Notes under the pieces: generated by a model
Database searches by the model: none
What the model saw: the letters and a program-made list of their open reading frames with translations, nothing else
Told to the model about the DNA's origin: nothing
In this document: in pieces, positions 17,124 to 25,717 of the stretch
Numbering within the stretch: position 1 is the stretch's first letter
Layout of the letters: each line of letters starts with the position of its first letter
Made by a program: the position numbers and the translations under genes
Source of the DNA: an uncultured beta proteobacterium
GTDB taxonomy: Bacteria > Pseudomonadota > Gammaproteobacteria > Burkholderiales > Rhodocyclaceae
Length of the DNA stretch: 64,000 bases
Direction of reading: 5' to 3'
Assembly: GCA_903908065.1 (NCBI GenBank)
Contig: CAIVQO010000098.1
Location: 62,001 to 126,000 of the forward strand

Positions 17124-17224
17124 GTGGCCAGTCCCGTCTGCCGCAAGGCCGGATCGGGCAGGATAGCCGCCGATGGCGCGGCATGTCCGCGGACAAAATC
17201 AAACGACATTTGATTGGGAGAATC

Positions 17225-18811
17225 ATGGCGCTGACAATTGGAGTTCCCCGGGAAACCTTCGCCGGCGAGAAGCGTGTCGCCACGGTGCCGGAGGTCGTCG
17301 AAAAACTGAGCAAGCTGGGCTTTGCCGTGGCGGTCGAATCCGGTGCCGGCGAGGCCGCGAACTGCGACGACGCCAGCTATCGCGCCGCCGGCGCCACCGT
17401 CATCGAAGGCGCCGCCGCCTTGTGGGCCGCTGCCGACATCGTCTTCAAGGTGGCGGTGCCGACCGCGGCCGAAGTCGGCCTGATGCGCGAAGGCGGCACG
17501 TTGATCGGCTTCGTCTGGCCAGCGCAGAACCCGGAGCTGATGCAGCAATTGGCGGCAAAGAAGGCCACGGTACTGGCCATCGATGCCCTGCCGCGCCAGT
17601 TGTCGCGCGCGCAGAAGATGGACGCCCTGACCTCGCAGGCCGGCGTTGCCGGTTATCGCGCGGTGATCGAGGCGGCCAACGCCTTCGGCCGCTTCTTCAA
17701 CGGTCAGATTACGGCCGCCGGCAAGGTGCCACCGGCCAAGGTCTTCATCGCCGGCGCCGGCGTCGCCGGCCTTGCCGCGATCGGCACGGCCGCAGGCCTG
17801 GGCGCGATCGTGCGCGCCAATGACACGCGCGCCGAGGTAGCTGACCAGGTCGTCTCGCTGGGCGGCGAATTCGTCAAGGTCGATTACGAGGAAGAAGGCT
17901 CGGGTGGCGGCGGTTACGCCAAAGTCATGTCCGAGGGCTTCCAGCAGGCGCAACGCGAAATGTACGCCAAGCAGGCGCGGGAGGTGGACATCATCATCAC
18001 CACAGCGCTGATCCCCGGCAAGCCGGCGCCGAGGCTGATCACCGCCGAGATGGTACAGAGTATGAAGCCGGGCAGCGTGATCGTCGACATGGCGGCCGAG
18101 CGTGGCGGCAACTGCGAACTGACCGAGCCGGGCAAGGCCGTGGTCAAGCATGGCGTGACCATCGTCGGCTACACCGACCTCAACTCGCGCCTCGCCAAGC
18201 AGTCCTCGACGCTGTATGCCACCAACCTGTTCCGCCTTGCCGAGGAACTCTGCAAGACCAAGGATGGCGTCATCAACGTCAACATGGAAGATGACGCGAT
18301 CCGCGGCCTCACCGTGATCAAGGAGGGCGAGGTCACCTGGCCCGCGCCGCCGCCCAAGCTGCCGGCGGCCCCACCACCCAAGCCGGCCGCCGCTGCGGCG
18401 CCGGCCAAGAAGGGCGGGCACGGCCACGGTGCCGCGTCCGAGCCGATGGCCGGCAACAAGCTGGCGATCATGTTTGGCGTTGCAGCTGCGCTGTTCTGGT
18501 TCGTCGGTGCCAACGCGCCGGCAGCCTTCCTCGCCCACTTCACCGTCTTCGTGCTGGCCTGCTTCGTCGGCTACATGGTGGTGTGGAACGTGACGCCCGC
18601 GTTGCATACGCCGCTGATGAGCGTGACCAATGCGATTTCCAGCATCATCGCCATCGGTGCCCTGGTGCAGATCGCACCGCCGCTGAGCGGCGCCTTGCCG
18701 CCCGACCCGTGGATACGCTGGCTGGCCGTCGGCGGCATTGTGCTGACCGCCGTCAACATGTTCGGCGGTTTCGCCGTGACCCAGCGCATGCTGGACATGT
18801 TCCGCAAATAA
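17225..18811 (+). CDS. pntA: NAD(P) transhydrogenase subunit alpha
   Basis: It has 528 residues from ATG 17225 (MALTIGVPRETFAGEKRVAT). Residues about 1-375 are the alanine-dehydrogenase-like NAD(H)-binding domain I, with VFIAGAGVAGLAAIGTAAGL as the Rossmann motif. A Pro/Ala/Lys linker with a HGHG stretch follows (about 378-410), then four membrane helices (about 415-525). This is the single-chain alpha arrangement of E. coli rather than the split PntAA/PntAB form. With PntB it couples proton movement to hydride transfer from NADH to NADP+. The next gene, pntB, starts 15 nt downstream. Confidence 0.95.
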   Translation: MALTIGVPRETFAGEKRVATVPEVVEKLSKLGFAVAVESGAGEAANCDDASYRAAGATVIEGAAALWAAADIVFKVAVPTAAEVGLMREGGTLIGFVWPAQNPELMQQLAAKKATVLAIDALPRQLSRAQKMDALTSQAGVAGYRAVIEAANAFGRFFNGQITAAGKVPPAKVFIAGAGVAGLAAIGTAAGLGAIVRANDTRAEVADQVVSLGGEFVKVDYEEEGSGGGGYAKVMSEGFQQAQREMYAKQAREVDIIITTALIPGKPAPRLITAEMVQSMKPGSVIVDMAAERGGNCELTEPGKAVVKHGVTIVGYTDLNSRLAKQSSTLYATNLFRLAEELCKTKDGVINVNMEDDAIRGLTVIKEGEVTWPAPPPKLPAAPPPKPAAAAAPAKKGGHGHGAASEPMAGNKLAIMFGVAAALFWFVGANAPAAFLAHFTVFVLACFVGYMVVWNVTPALHTPLMSVTNAISSIIAIGALVQIAPPLSGALPPDPWIRWLAVGGIVLTAVNMFGGFAVTQRMLDMFRK

Positions 18812-18826
18812 TCCGGGAGACACGAC

Positions 18827-20245
18827 ATGTCTGGAAATCTGGCTACCGTCTCCTACATCGGAGCAATCATTCTTTTCATCCTCAGCCTGGGTGGCCTCTC
18901 GAATCCCGAGACCTCGCGGCGCGGCAACCTTTATGGCATGGTCGGCATGACCATCGCGGTGCTGGCGACAGTCTTCGGGCCGCGTGTCACGGCGGCGGGC
19001 ATCCCCTGGATCATCGGTGCCATGGTGGTCGGCGGCGGCGTCGGCCTCTATGCGGCGAAGGTCGTCAAGATGACGCAGATGCCTGAACTGGTGGCATTGA
19101 TGCACAGCCTGGTCGGCCTGGCCGCGTGCCTGGTGGGCTTTGCCAGCTACATCGATACCTCGATCCAGTTTACCGGCGCCGAAAAGACCATCCACGAAGT
19201 CGAGATCTACGTAGGCATCCTGATCGGTGCGGTGACCTTCTCCGGTTCGCTGATTGCCTTCGGCAAGCTGAACGGCATGATTGGCGGCTCGCCGCTGCTG
19301 CTGCCGGCGCGCCACTGGTTGAACCTGGTCGGTTTGCTGGTGGTGATCTGGTTCGGTGGCAAGTTCATCAGCGCCCATTCGGTCAGCGACGGCATGATGC
19401 CGCTGCTGGTGATGACGGTGATCGCATTGCTGTTCGGCATCCATATGGTGATGGCGATCGGCGGCGCCGACATGCCGGTGGTGGTGTCGATGCTCAACAG
19501 CTACTCCGGCTGGGCCGCGGCGGCGACCGGCTTCATGCTCTCCAACGACCTGCTGATCGTGGTCGGAGCGTTGGTCGGTTCCTCGGGCGCGATTCTGTCC
19601 TACATCATGTGCCGTGCCATGAATCGCAACTTCATCAGCGTCATTGCGGGCGGTTTTGGCACCGGAGGCGGTGCACCGACGGCGCCCAAGGGCGAGGCGG
19701 CGCAGCCCGCCGGTGAAGTGGTGCCCGTCAGCGCCGCCGAAACCGCCGAACTGCTCAAGGAAGCCAAGAGCGTGATCATCGTTCCCGGCTACGGCATGGC
19801 GGTGGCGCAGGCGCAACACACGGTGTATGAAATCACCAAACACCTGCGCGAGAAGGGTGTCAATATCCGCTTCGGCATCCACCCGGTGGCGGGCCGCATG
19901 CCCGGCCACATGAACGTGCTGCTGGCCGAAGCCAAGGTACCCTACGACATCGTGATGGAAATGGACGAACTCAACGACGACTTCCCGGATACCGACGTCG
20001 CCATGGTGATTGGCGCCAACGACATCGTGAACCCGGCGGCGCAGGACGACCCGACCAGCCCCATCGCCGGCATGCCGGTGCTCGAAGTCTGGAAAGCCAA
20101 GACCTCGATCGTGATGAAGCGCTCCATGGCCTCGGGCTACGCCGGCGTGGACAATCCGTTGTTCTACAAGGAAAACAACCGGATGCTGTTCGGCGACGCG
20201 AAGAAGATGCTGGACGAGGTGCTGGTGGCGCTGAAGGGCGCCTGA
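18827..20245 (+). CDS. pntB: NAD(P) transhydrogenase subunit beta
   Basis: This 472-residue protein has many membrane helices in residues 1-260, including [20 protein letters not shown]. The soluble NADP(H)-binding domain III follows, with [40 protein letters not shown] and [20 protein letters not shown]. All are canonical PntB motifs and the length is normal. It is cotranscribed with pntA (15-nt gap, with a GGGAGA ribosome-binding site) and followed by a strong terminator hairpin. Confidence 0.96.
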   Translation: MSGNLATVSYIGAIILFILSLGGLSNPETSRRGNLYGMVGMTIAVLATVFGPRVTAAGIPWIIGAMVVGGGVGLYAAKVVKMTQMPELVALMHSLVGLAACLVGFASYIDTSIQFTGAEKTIHEVEIYVGILIGAVTFSGSLIAFGKLNGMIGGSPLLLPARHWLNLVGLLVVIWFGGKFISAHSVSDGMMPLLVMTVIALLFGIHMVMAIGGADMPVVVSMLNSYSGWAAAATGFMLSNDLLIVVGALVGSSGAILSYIMCRAMNRNFISVIAGGFGTGGGAPTAPKGEAAQPAGEVVPVSAAETAELLKEAKSVIIVPGYGMAVAQAQHTVYEITKHLREKGVNIRFGIHPVAGRMPGHMNVLLAEAKVPYDIVMEMDELNDDFPDTDVAMVIGANDIVNPAAQDDPTSPIAGMPVLEVWKAKTSIVMKRSMASGYAGVDNPLFYKENNRMLFGDAKKMLDEVLVALKGA

Positions 20246-20263
20246 GGCAGCTGAGTGCGGCAG

Positions 20264-20289
20264 AACGCCACGGTGCGCCGTGGCGTTTT
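20264..20289 (+). terminator. Intrinsic terminator after pntAB
   Basis: AACGCCACGG (20264-20273) pairs perfectly with CCGTGGCGTT (20278-20287) around a TGCG loop, and the stem runs into a short T tract. It lies 19 nt after the pntB stop. Confidence 0.75.
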
Positions 20290-20329
20290 CATGTCCGCGC
20301 CGACGGCGCGGGCGTTATCCGTTGGAACT

Positions 20330-20354
20330 GAAAGTCGGCGCCGGTGACACGGCG
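20330..20354 (+). repeat. Dispersed 25-bp repeat, copy C (intergenic)
   Basis: Reads GAAAGTCGGCGCCGG then TGACACGGCG, an exact match to the consensus. It lies between the pntAB terminator and the ribosome-binding site of the methyltransferase gene, so protein coding cannot explain it. Confidence 0.6.
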
Positions 20355-20374
20355 AAAGGGGAGGACAGCCGGAA

Positions 20375-21001
20375 ATGAGTGAGCCTTCCGTTTCCCCGCA
20401 GGAACTGGCAAAGCGTACCTTGGGGCATTATGAGGCGCGCGCCGAGTCGTTCTGGGAGGGCACGCGCGACCACGATGTGAGCCAGAACATCGAGGCGCTG
20501 TTGCGGCACATCGATGCCGAGCCTCCGTTCCTGATCCTCGATTTCGGCTGCGGTCCCGGGCGTGACCTGCGCGACTTCAGCCGTCGCGGCCACTGTCCGG
20601 TCGGCTTGGAGGGCGCATCTGCGCTTGCACAAATGGCGCGCAAGTACAGCGGTTGTGAGGTCTGGGAACAGGATTTCCTGCAGCTCGACTTGCCCGCCGC
20701 CCACTTTCACGGCATTTTTGCCAATGCCTCCCTATTCCATGTGCCGCGCCCGGAGCTGCCGCGCATTCTGCGCCAGCTCCATGCGAGCCTGAGGCCCGGT
20801 GGGGTGCTGTTCAGCTCCAATCCGCGCGGCGACAACCAGGAATCCATCAATGGCGAGCGTTACGGCGCCTACTATGACTTTTCGGCTTGGGCCGCCTACC
20901 TGACCGGGGTGGGTTTTACGGAACTGGAGCACTACTATCGCCCCGCTGGCCTGCCGCGTGAGCAGCAGCCTTGGCTGGCGAGCGTCTGGCGGCGGGCCTA
21001 G
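20375..21001 (+). CDS. Class I SAM-dependent methyltransferase
   Basis: It has 208 residues from ATG 20375, preceded by a GGGGAGGA ribosome-binding site. Motif I (LILDFGCGPGRDLRDF, about residue 52) and later ANASLFHVPRPELPRIL and LRPGGVLFSSNPRG are typical of the Rossmann-fold methyltransferase superfamily. The C terminus FTELEHYYRPAGLPREQQPW is less conserved. The substrate cannot be inferred. The gene stands alone between the pntAB terminator and a bidirectional hairpin; a repeat copy sits in its 5' leader. Confidence 0.85.
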   Translation: MSEPSVSPQELAKRTLGHYEARAESFWEGTRDHDVSQNIEALLRHIDAEPPFLILDFGCGPGRDLRDFSRRGHCPVGLEGASALAQMARKYSGCEVWEQDFLQLDLPAAHFHGIFANASLFHVPRPELPRILRQLHASLRPGGVLFSSNPRGDNQESINGERYGAYYDFSAWAAYLTGVGFTELEHYYRPAGLPREQQPWLASVWRRA

Positions 21002-21009
21002 GCACAAAA

Positions 21010-21035
21010 GAAAAGCGGGCCGCAGCCCGCTTTTC
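21010..21035. terminator. Bidirectional terminator hairpin
   Basis: GAAAAGCGGGC (21010-21020) and GCCCGCTTTTC (21025-21035) are perfect reverse complements around a CGCA loop. The stem ends in A/T tracts on both sides, so it can end both the methyltransferase transcript and the convergent Lys/Glu-repeat gene. Confidence 0.8.
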
Positions 21036-21055
21036 CGTGTTGCTGGAAGCCCGAA

Positions 21056-21265
21056 TTACTTCTTGTCGGCCTTCTTCTCTTCTTTCTTCTCGGCCTTCTT
21101 CTCTTCCTTCTTCTCGGCCTTCTTTTCTTCCTTCTTCTCTTCCTTCTTCTCGGCCTTCTTCTCTTCCTTCTTCGGCTCTTCCTTCTTGGGCGCGTCGGCG
21201 GCGAAGGAAACAGCGGAAACGGAAGCGAACACGGCGGCGACGAGGATGGAAAGCAGCTTGCTCAT
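21056..21265 (-). CDS. Secreted low-complexity Lys/Glu-repeat protein
   Basis: It has 69 residues from ATG 21265, which has a good AGGAGA ribosome-binding site; an upstream in-frame ATG lacks one. Residues 1-23 are a signal peptide (MSKLLSILVAAVFASVSAVS then FAA). The rest is built almost entirely of KKEEKKAEKKEEKK-type units, predicted to form a highly charged single alpha-helix. Charge alternation suggests a periplasmic spacer, metal- or polyanion-interacting function (inference). No homologue of known function is recognised. The repeats are tandem at DNA level, so length may vary between strains. Confidence 0.7.
   Translation of the reverse strand: MSKLLSILVAAVFASVSAVSFAADAPKKEEPKKEEKKAEKKEEKKEEKKAEKKEEKKAEKKEEKKADKK
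21062..21180 (-). repeat. Tandem repeat encoding Lys/Glu units
   Basis: Imperfect repeats of a TTCTTC/TCTTCC/TCGGCC pattern on the plus strand, in multiples of 3 nt, encode the KKEEKK and AEKKEE units. This purine/pyrimidine-biased tract stands out from its high-GC surroundings and is prone to slippage. Confidence 0.7.
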
Positions 21266-21435
21266 GGAGATCTCCTGGGAAAATGATTGGTGTGACGCCG
21301 AAATGGCGGGCACGGAAGCACTAACGCGGGAGCCCGCCGCCAGGTTGACGCGGAATTGACCGAGGAACCCATGAAAATAATATGGTTATAAAAATTCCCT
21401 TACTGCTCAAGGAATAAGCTCGCCAGAAACGTCGC

Positions 21436-21765
21436 TCAGTCGGCCTGTCGTGCCCGGTGCTCGGCCCACAAGGCGCGTGCCAGAGCCTTCCATAGCGGTC
21501 CGCCGTGGGTGTGGATCTGGTCGTCGGCGCTTTCCTTCATCACCGTCAGCATCAGCTGGATCAGGCCGAACAGTTCCAGTCGGGCACGGTCGCGCGGGTC
21601 GTCGGGCTCGCAATCGACGGCGCCGAGGTGGCAGTCGAGCGCCTGGCGTGCGATGTCGCGCAATTGCTCCGGATCGTTCCAGTCGATGCCGAGGATCACG
21701 CCCTTGGTCTGGATTTCGTGCTCTATGTTGCGCGCTTCGCGGGCGTAGTTTTCGAAGGCACTCAT
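21436..21765 (-). CDS. Conserved hypothetical protein coupled to uvrA
   Basis: It has 109 residues starting at the ATG that overlaps the uvrA stop (ATGA, 21762-21765). The protein is acidic and helical ([56 protein letters not shown]) with no membrane helix or signal peptide. I do not recognise a function. The overlap implies coexpression with the excinuclease. The 170 bp between it and the Lys/Glu-repeat gene hold nothing else that I can identify. Confidence 0.65.
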   Translation of the reverse strand: MSAFENYAREARNIEHEIQTKGVILGIDWNDPEQLRDIARQALDCHLGAVDCEPDDPRDRARLELFGLIQLMLTVMKESADDQIHTHGGPLWKALARALWAEHRARQAD

Positions 21766-24629
21766 CCGGCGGACTTCGGTTTGCGCGCCGGTTTTTTCGG
21801 CGGGGCGGCGCGTGCCGCAAGGAATTTCGCCAGGTAGCGCCCGGTATGGCTGGCCGGATCGGCGGCCACGTCTTCCGGCGTGCCCGTGGCGAGGATGCGG
21901 CCGCCGCCGTCGCCACCCTCGGGGCCGAGGTCGACAATCCAGTCGGCGGTCTTGATCACATCCAGGTTGTGTTCGATCACCACGATGGTATTGCCATGGT
22001 CGCGCAGCCGGTGCAGCACCGAGAGCAGCATTTCGATGTCCTGGAAATGCAGGCCAGTGGTCGGTTCGTCGAGGATGTAGAGGGTACGCCCGGTGTCGCG
22101 CTTGGAAAGCTCGAGCGCCAGCTTGACGCGCTGCGCCTCGCCGCCGGAGAGCGTTGTCGCCGACTGGCCGAGCTGGATGTAGGAGAGGCCGACATCGACC
22201 AGGGTCTGCAGCTTGCGCGCCACCACAGGCACCGGGTCGAAGAATTCCCGCGCCTGCTCGACCGTCATTTCCAGCACCTCGTGGATGGTTTTGCCCTTGT
22301 AGCGGATTTCGAGGGTTTCGCGGTTGTAGCGCTTGCCATGGCAGACGTCGCAGGGGACGAAGATGTCGGGCAGGAAGTGCATCTCCACCTTGATCATGCC
22401 GTCGCCCTGGCAGGCTTCGCAGCGACCGCCCTTGACGTTGAACGAGAAGCGCCCCGGGCTGTAGCCGCGTTCGCGCGCGCTCGGCACGCCGGCGAACAGC
22501 TCGCGGATCGGCGTCAGCACGCCGGTGTAGGTGGCAGGATTGGAGCGCGGCGTACGACCGATCGGCGACTGGTCGACGTTGATCACCTTGTCGAAGAATT
22601 CCAGGCCCTCGATCTCGCGGTGCGGCGCCGGCTCGACCGCCGAGCCATAGAGGTGGCGCGCGGCGGCGGCGTAGAGCGTGTCGTTGATGAGCGTGCTCTT
22701 GCCCGAGCCGGAAACGCCGGTGATGCAGGTAAAGAGGCCCACCGGAATGGCGAGGTCGACGTGCTTGAGGTTGTTGCCGCTGGCTTCCCTGACTTTCAGT
22801 TCGCGCAAGGCGTTGGGCGGGGTTCGCGTGGCCGGCGTGGCGATCTCGCGCCGCCCCGCAAGGAAGGCGCCGGTCACCGAGGCCGAATTCGCGGCCACCT
22901 GGGCTGGCGTGCCCTCGGCGACGATGCGTCCGCCGTGCTCGCCGGCGCCCGGACCCATGTCCACGATGTAGTCGGCCGACTCGATGGCTTCGAGGTCGTG
23001 CTCGACGACGATCACGGTGTTGCCGAGGTCGCGCAGGTGGAAGAGGGTCTTCAGGAGTCGTGTGTTGTCGCGCTGGTGCAGGCCGATGCTGGGCTCGTCC
23101 AGCACGTACATGACGCCGGTTAGGCCAGAGCCGATCTGGCTGGCGAGGCGGATGCGCTGCGCCTCGCCGCCGGACAGCGTCTCCGCCGAACGGTCGAGCG
23201 ACAGGTAGTCAAGTCCGACGTTGATCAGGAAGGAAAGCCGCGAGGTGATCTCTTTGAGGATCTTCTCGCCGACCTGGGCCTTGTGCCCGGTGAGTTGCAG
23301 CAGGTTGAAGAAGTCGCGGCAGTGGATCAGCGAGAGTCGGCTGACCTCGGTGACGGTCTTGCCGCCGACGAAGACATGGCGCGCCTCGCGCCGCAGGCGC
23401 GCGCCGTTACATTCGGGACAGGGTTTGTTGTTGAGGTATTTGGAAAGCTCCTCGCGCACCGCCAGGCTGTCGGTTTCGCGATAACGGCGTTCGAGGTTGG
23501 GGAGGATGCCCTCGAAGGCGTGGGTACGGTCGAAACGGGTGCCTTTTTCGTTGAGGTAGCGGAACTTGATCTGGTCCTTGCCCGAACCCTGCAGCACGAT
23601 GCGCGTCACTGCCTCGGGGAGCTTTTCGAAGGGCTTGTCGAGATCGAAGCGGTAATGCGCCGCCAAGGACTCCAGCATCTGGAAGTAGAACTGGTTGCGA
23701 CGGTCCCAACCCTTGATCGCGCCGGCTGCCAGGGAAAGATGCGGATAGGCGACGACACGCGCCGGGTCGAAGAACTGGATCTGGCCGAGGCCGTCGCATT
23801 CCGAACAGGCGCCCATCGGGTTGTTGAAGGAGAAGAGGCGCGGCTCGAGTTCCTGCAAGGCATAGTTGCACACCGGGCAGGCAAACCTGGAAGAAAACAG
23901 GTGCTCCTTGCCGGTGTCCATTTCCACCGCCAGGGCGCGGCCTTCGGCATGCATCAAGGCCGTTTCGAAACTCTCGGCGAGGCGCTGGCGCATGTCTTCG
24001 CGCACCTTGAGCCGGTCCACCACCACGTCGACACTGTGCTTGTGCGTCTTGGCCAGCTTGGGCAAGGCGTCGATGTCATACACGGTGCCATCGACACGCA
24101 GGCGGACGAAACCCTGCGCCTTGAGTTCGGCAAAGAGGTCGAGCTGCTCGCCCTTGCGGTTGGCCACCACAGGGGCGAGGATCATCAGCTTGGTGTCCGC
24201 CGGCAGCGCCAGCACGTGGTCCACCATCTGCGAAACGCTCTGCGCTTCCAGGGGCAGGTCGTGATCCGGGCAGTGCGGGGTCCCGGCACGAGCGTAGAGC
24301 AGGCGCAGGTAGTCGTGGATTTCGGTGACCGTGCCGACCGTCGAGCGGGGGTTGTGGCTGGTGGCCTTCTGCTCGATGGAAATCGCCGGACTGAGGCCCT
24401 CGATCAGGTCGACGTCGGGTTTTTCCATCAGCTGCAGGAACTGCCGGGCGTAGGCCGAAAGCGATTCGACGTAGCGGCGCTGGCCTTCTGCGTACAAGGT
24501 GTCGAACGCGAGTGAGGACTTACCCGAGCCGGACAGGCCGGTAATGACCGTGAGCTTGTTGCGCGGCAGGTCGAGGTTGATGTTCTTGAGGTTATGCGTT
24601 CGCGCGCCGCGAATCTTCAGGTTTTCCAT
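21762..24629 (-). CDS. uvrA: Excinuclease ABC subunit A
   Basis: It has 955 residues, the usual UvrA length. The first ABC module has the Walker A motif [20 protein letters not shown] and the first zinc site CPVC...CSEC. The second has [16 protein letters not shown] and the zinc site CEAC...CDVC. Two signature sequences occur ([18 protein letters not shown] and [18 protein letters not shown]). UvrA recognises DNA damage for nucleotide excision repair with UvrB. I saw no LexA-type CTGT-N8-ACAG box upstream. In many betaproteobacteria uvrA is divergent from an MFS-ssb pair; here two further genes lie between them. Confidence 0.97.
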   Translation of the reverse strand: MENLKIRGARTHNLKNINLDLPRNKLTVITGLSGSGKSSLAFDTLYAEGQRRYVESLSAYARQFLQLMEKPDVDLIEGLSPAISIEQKATSHNPRSTVGTVTEIHDYLRLLYARAGTPHCPDHDLPLEAQSVSQMVDHVLALPADTKLMILAPVVANRKGEQLDLFAELKAQGFVRLRVDGTVYDIDALPKLAKTHKHSVDVVVDRLKVREDMRQRLAESFETALMHAEGRALAVEMDTGKEHLFSSRFACPVCNYALQELEPRLFSFNNPMGACSECDGLGQIQFFDPARVVAYPHLSLAAGAIKGWDRRNQFYFQMLESLAAHYRFDLDKPFEKLPEAVTRIVLQGSGKDQIKFRYLNEKGTRFDRTHAFEGILPNLERRYRETDSLAVREELSKYLNNKPCPECNGARLRREARHVFVGGKTVTEVSRLSLIHCRDFFNLLQLTGHKAQVGEKILKEITSRLSFLINVGLDYLSLDRSAETLSGGEAQRIRLASQIGSGLTGVMYVLDEPSIGLHQRDNTRLLKTLFHLRDLGNTVIVVEHDLEAIESADYIVDMGPGAGEHGGRIVAEGTPAQVAANSASVTGAFLAGRREIATPATRTPPNALRELKVREASGNNLKHVDLAIPVGLFTCITGVSGSGKSTLINDTLYAAAARHLYGSAVEPAPHREIEGLEFFDKVINVDQSPIGRTPRSNPATYTGVLTPIRELFAGVPSARERGYSPGRFSFNVKGGRCEACQGDGMIKVEMHFLPDIFVPCDVCHGKRYNRETLEIRYKGKTIHEVLEMTVEQAREFFDPVPVVARKLQTLVDVGLSYIQLGQSATTLSGGEAQRVKLALELSKRDTGRTLYILDEPTTGLHFQDIEMLLSVLHRLRDHGNTIVVIEHNLDVIKTADWIVDLGPEGGDGGGRILATGTPEDVAADPASHTGRYLAKFLAARAAPPKKPARKPKSAG

Positions 24630-24770
24630 GGTGCAGTTTCGGCTTGGGGAACCGGCAAATATACGCCGCTGCGCGTGCCAAAGCGACCGCCGGTTTTCCT
24701 TGGGCGGAATGCCGTGTCGGCAGCGCCGGCGGCAAGGCTTGCGGCTTCCGGTAGTGTCTTGGTGGGGCGA

Positions 24771-25514
24771 TCAGAGTGCGCGCAGTCCGTGGTACAGAAT
24801 GCTCAGGCCGCCGATCGCGATCAGAACCTCGATGATGGCGATGTGCAGTTTGTGCCCCATGCGCTTTACCAGCAGCGATGCCACCCAGGAGCCGGGCAGC
24901 GAAGCCAGCCCGATCAGGCCGCCGAGCAGCACGCCTGAACCGTCGAGCAGGTCGAGCCGGCCGTAGATCAGCGAACGAGTGATGTCGACCACGATGGTGA
25001 TCAGGGTGTCGGTCGCCAGCACCGCAGTGCCCGTCAGCCCGGCACCCAGCAGCAGCGAGATCAGCACTACGCCCATGCCCGAGGCGATGCCGTTGAGGAA
25101 GCCGAACAGGCCGCCGCCGACCGCCAGCCCGGTGCCGCCCAGGTGCAGTTGGTGGGCATGCAGCCAGCGTCGTGCCGGCAGCGCGGCCAGCACCACCATG
25201 CCGATCACGATGGAGAGGGGCGCGGGGTCGAGACGGCGATAAAGCAGGGTGCCCGCGACCAGGAACAGCAGCGCCGGGGGTAGTACCAGCCGCACTGCGC
25301 GGGCGTCAAAGTCGCGGCGGTAGAACCAGAATCGCCCGCAGTTGATGATGATGCCGGCCAGTGCCAGCAGCGGTACCACGGCCTTGATGCCGAGGATGGG
25401 CGTGAGGGTGGCGGTAAGGATGATGCCGGTGCCGAAACCGCCCATGCCGCCGACTATGGCCGAGGCGAATGCAACGGCGGAGACCAGGGCGAGAAGTTCC
25501 GGAGCAAGGGGCAT
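24771..25514 (-). CDS. TauE/SafE-family membrane permease
   Basis: It has 247 residues from ATG 25514 ([20 protein letters not shown]). About seven to eight hydrophobic helices, glycine-rich segments ([12 protein letters not shown] and [20 protein letters not shown]) and overall length fit the TauE/SafE (DUF81) family. Members export or import sulfite, sulfoacetate and related small anions. No sulfur-metabolism gene is next to it, so the substrate is open. The 141-bp gap before uvrA shows no terminator or tRNA. It is divergent from the histidine kinase at 25718. Confidence 0.85.
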   Translation of the reverse strand: MPLAPELLALVSAVAFASAIVGGMGGFGTGIILTATLTPILGIKAVVPLLALAGIIINCGRFWFYRRDFDARAVRLVLPPALLFLVAGTLLYRRLDPAPLSIVIGMVVLAALPARRWLHAHQLHLGGTGLAVGGGLFGFLNGIASGMGVVLISLLLGAGLTGTAVLATDTLITIVVDITRSLIYGRLDLLDGSGVLLGGLIGLASLPGSWVASLLVKRMGHKLHIAIIEVLIAIGGLSILYHGLRAL

Positions 25515-25705
25515 GGCCGATCTTAACCCGGCCCCATGACGCCTGCCGGCCAGCCCCCGCAAGGATGCCGAATGGCTATTTTCTCGATTTCGGGAATTGG
25601 ATGCTGCGGCTTCTACGGATTGAAGCCGTGGCCCACCCTGGCGATACTTGCCAGCCTGGGGTTTGGGTTGATCGACAGTTTCCGCCAGAAGACGCTGCGA
25701 TCAAG

Positions 25706-25713
25706 AAGGAGGG
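25706..25713 (+). promoter_or_regulatory. Strong ribosome-binding site setting the histidine kinase start
   Basis: AAGGAGGG lies 4 nt before ATG 25718. It is close to the anti-Shine-Dalgarno complement and decides against the longer upstream in-frame starts. Confidence 0.8.
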
Positions 25714-25717
25714 AAAG

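Noticed and set aside
16979..19909. A 976-codon open frame on the minus strand opposite pntA and pntB
   Set aside because: His/Asp-rich shadow of membrane-protein codons (GTG/ATC/GCC read antisense), not a gene.
24630..24770. Possible LexA box or tRNA upstream of uvrA
   Set aside because: No CTGT-N8-ACAG element and no cloverleaf-forming sequence were found in the gap.
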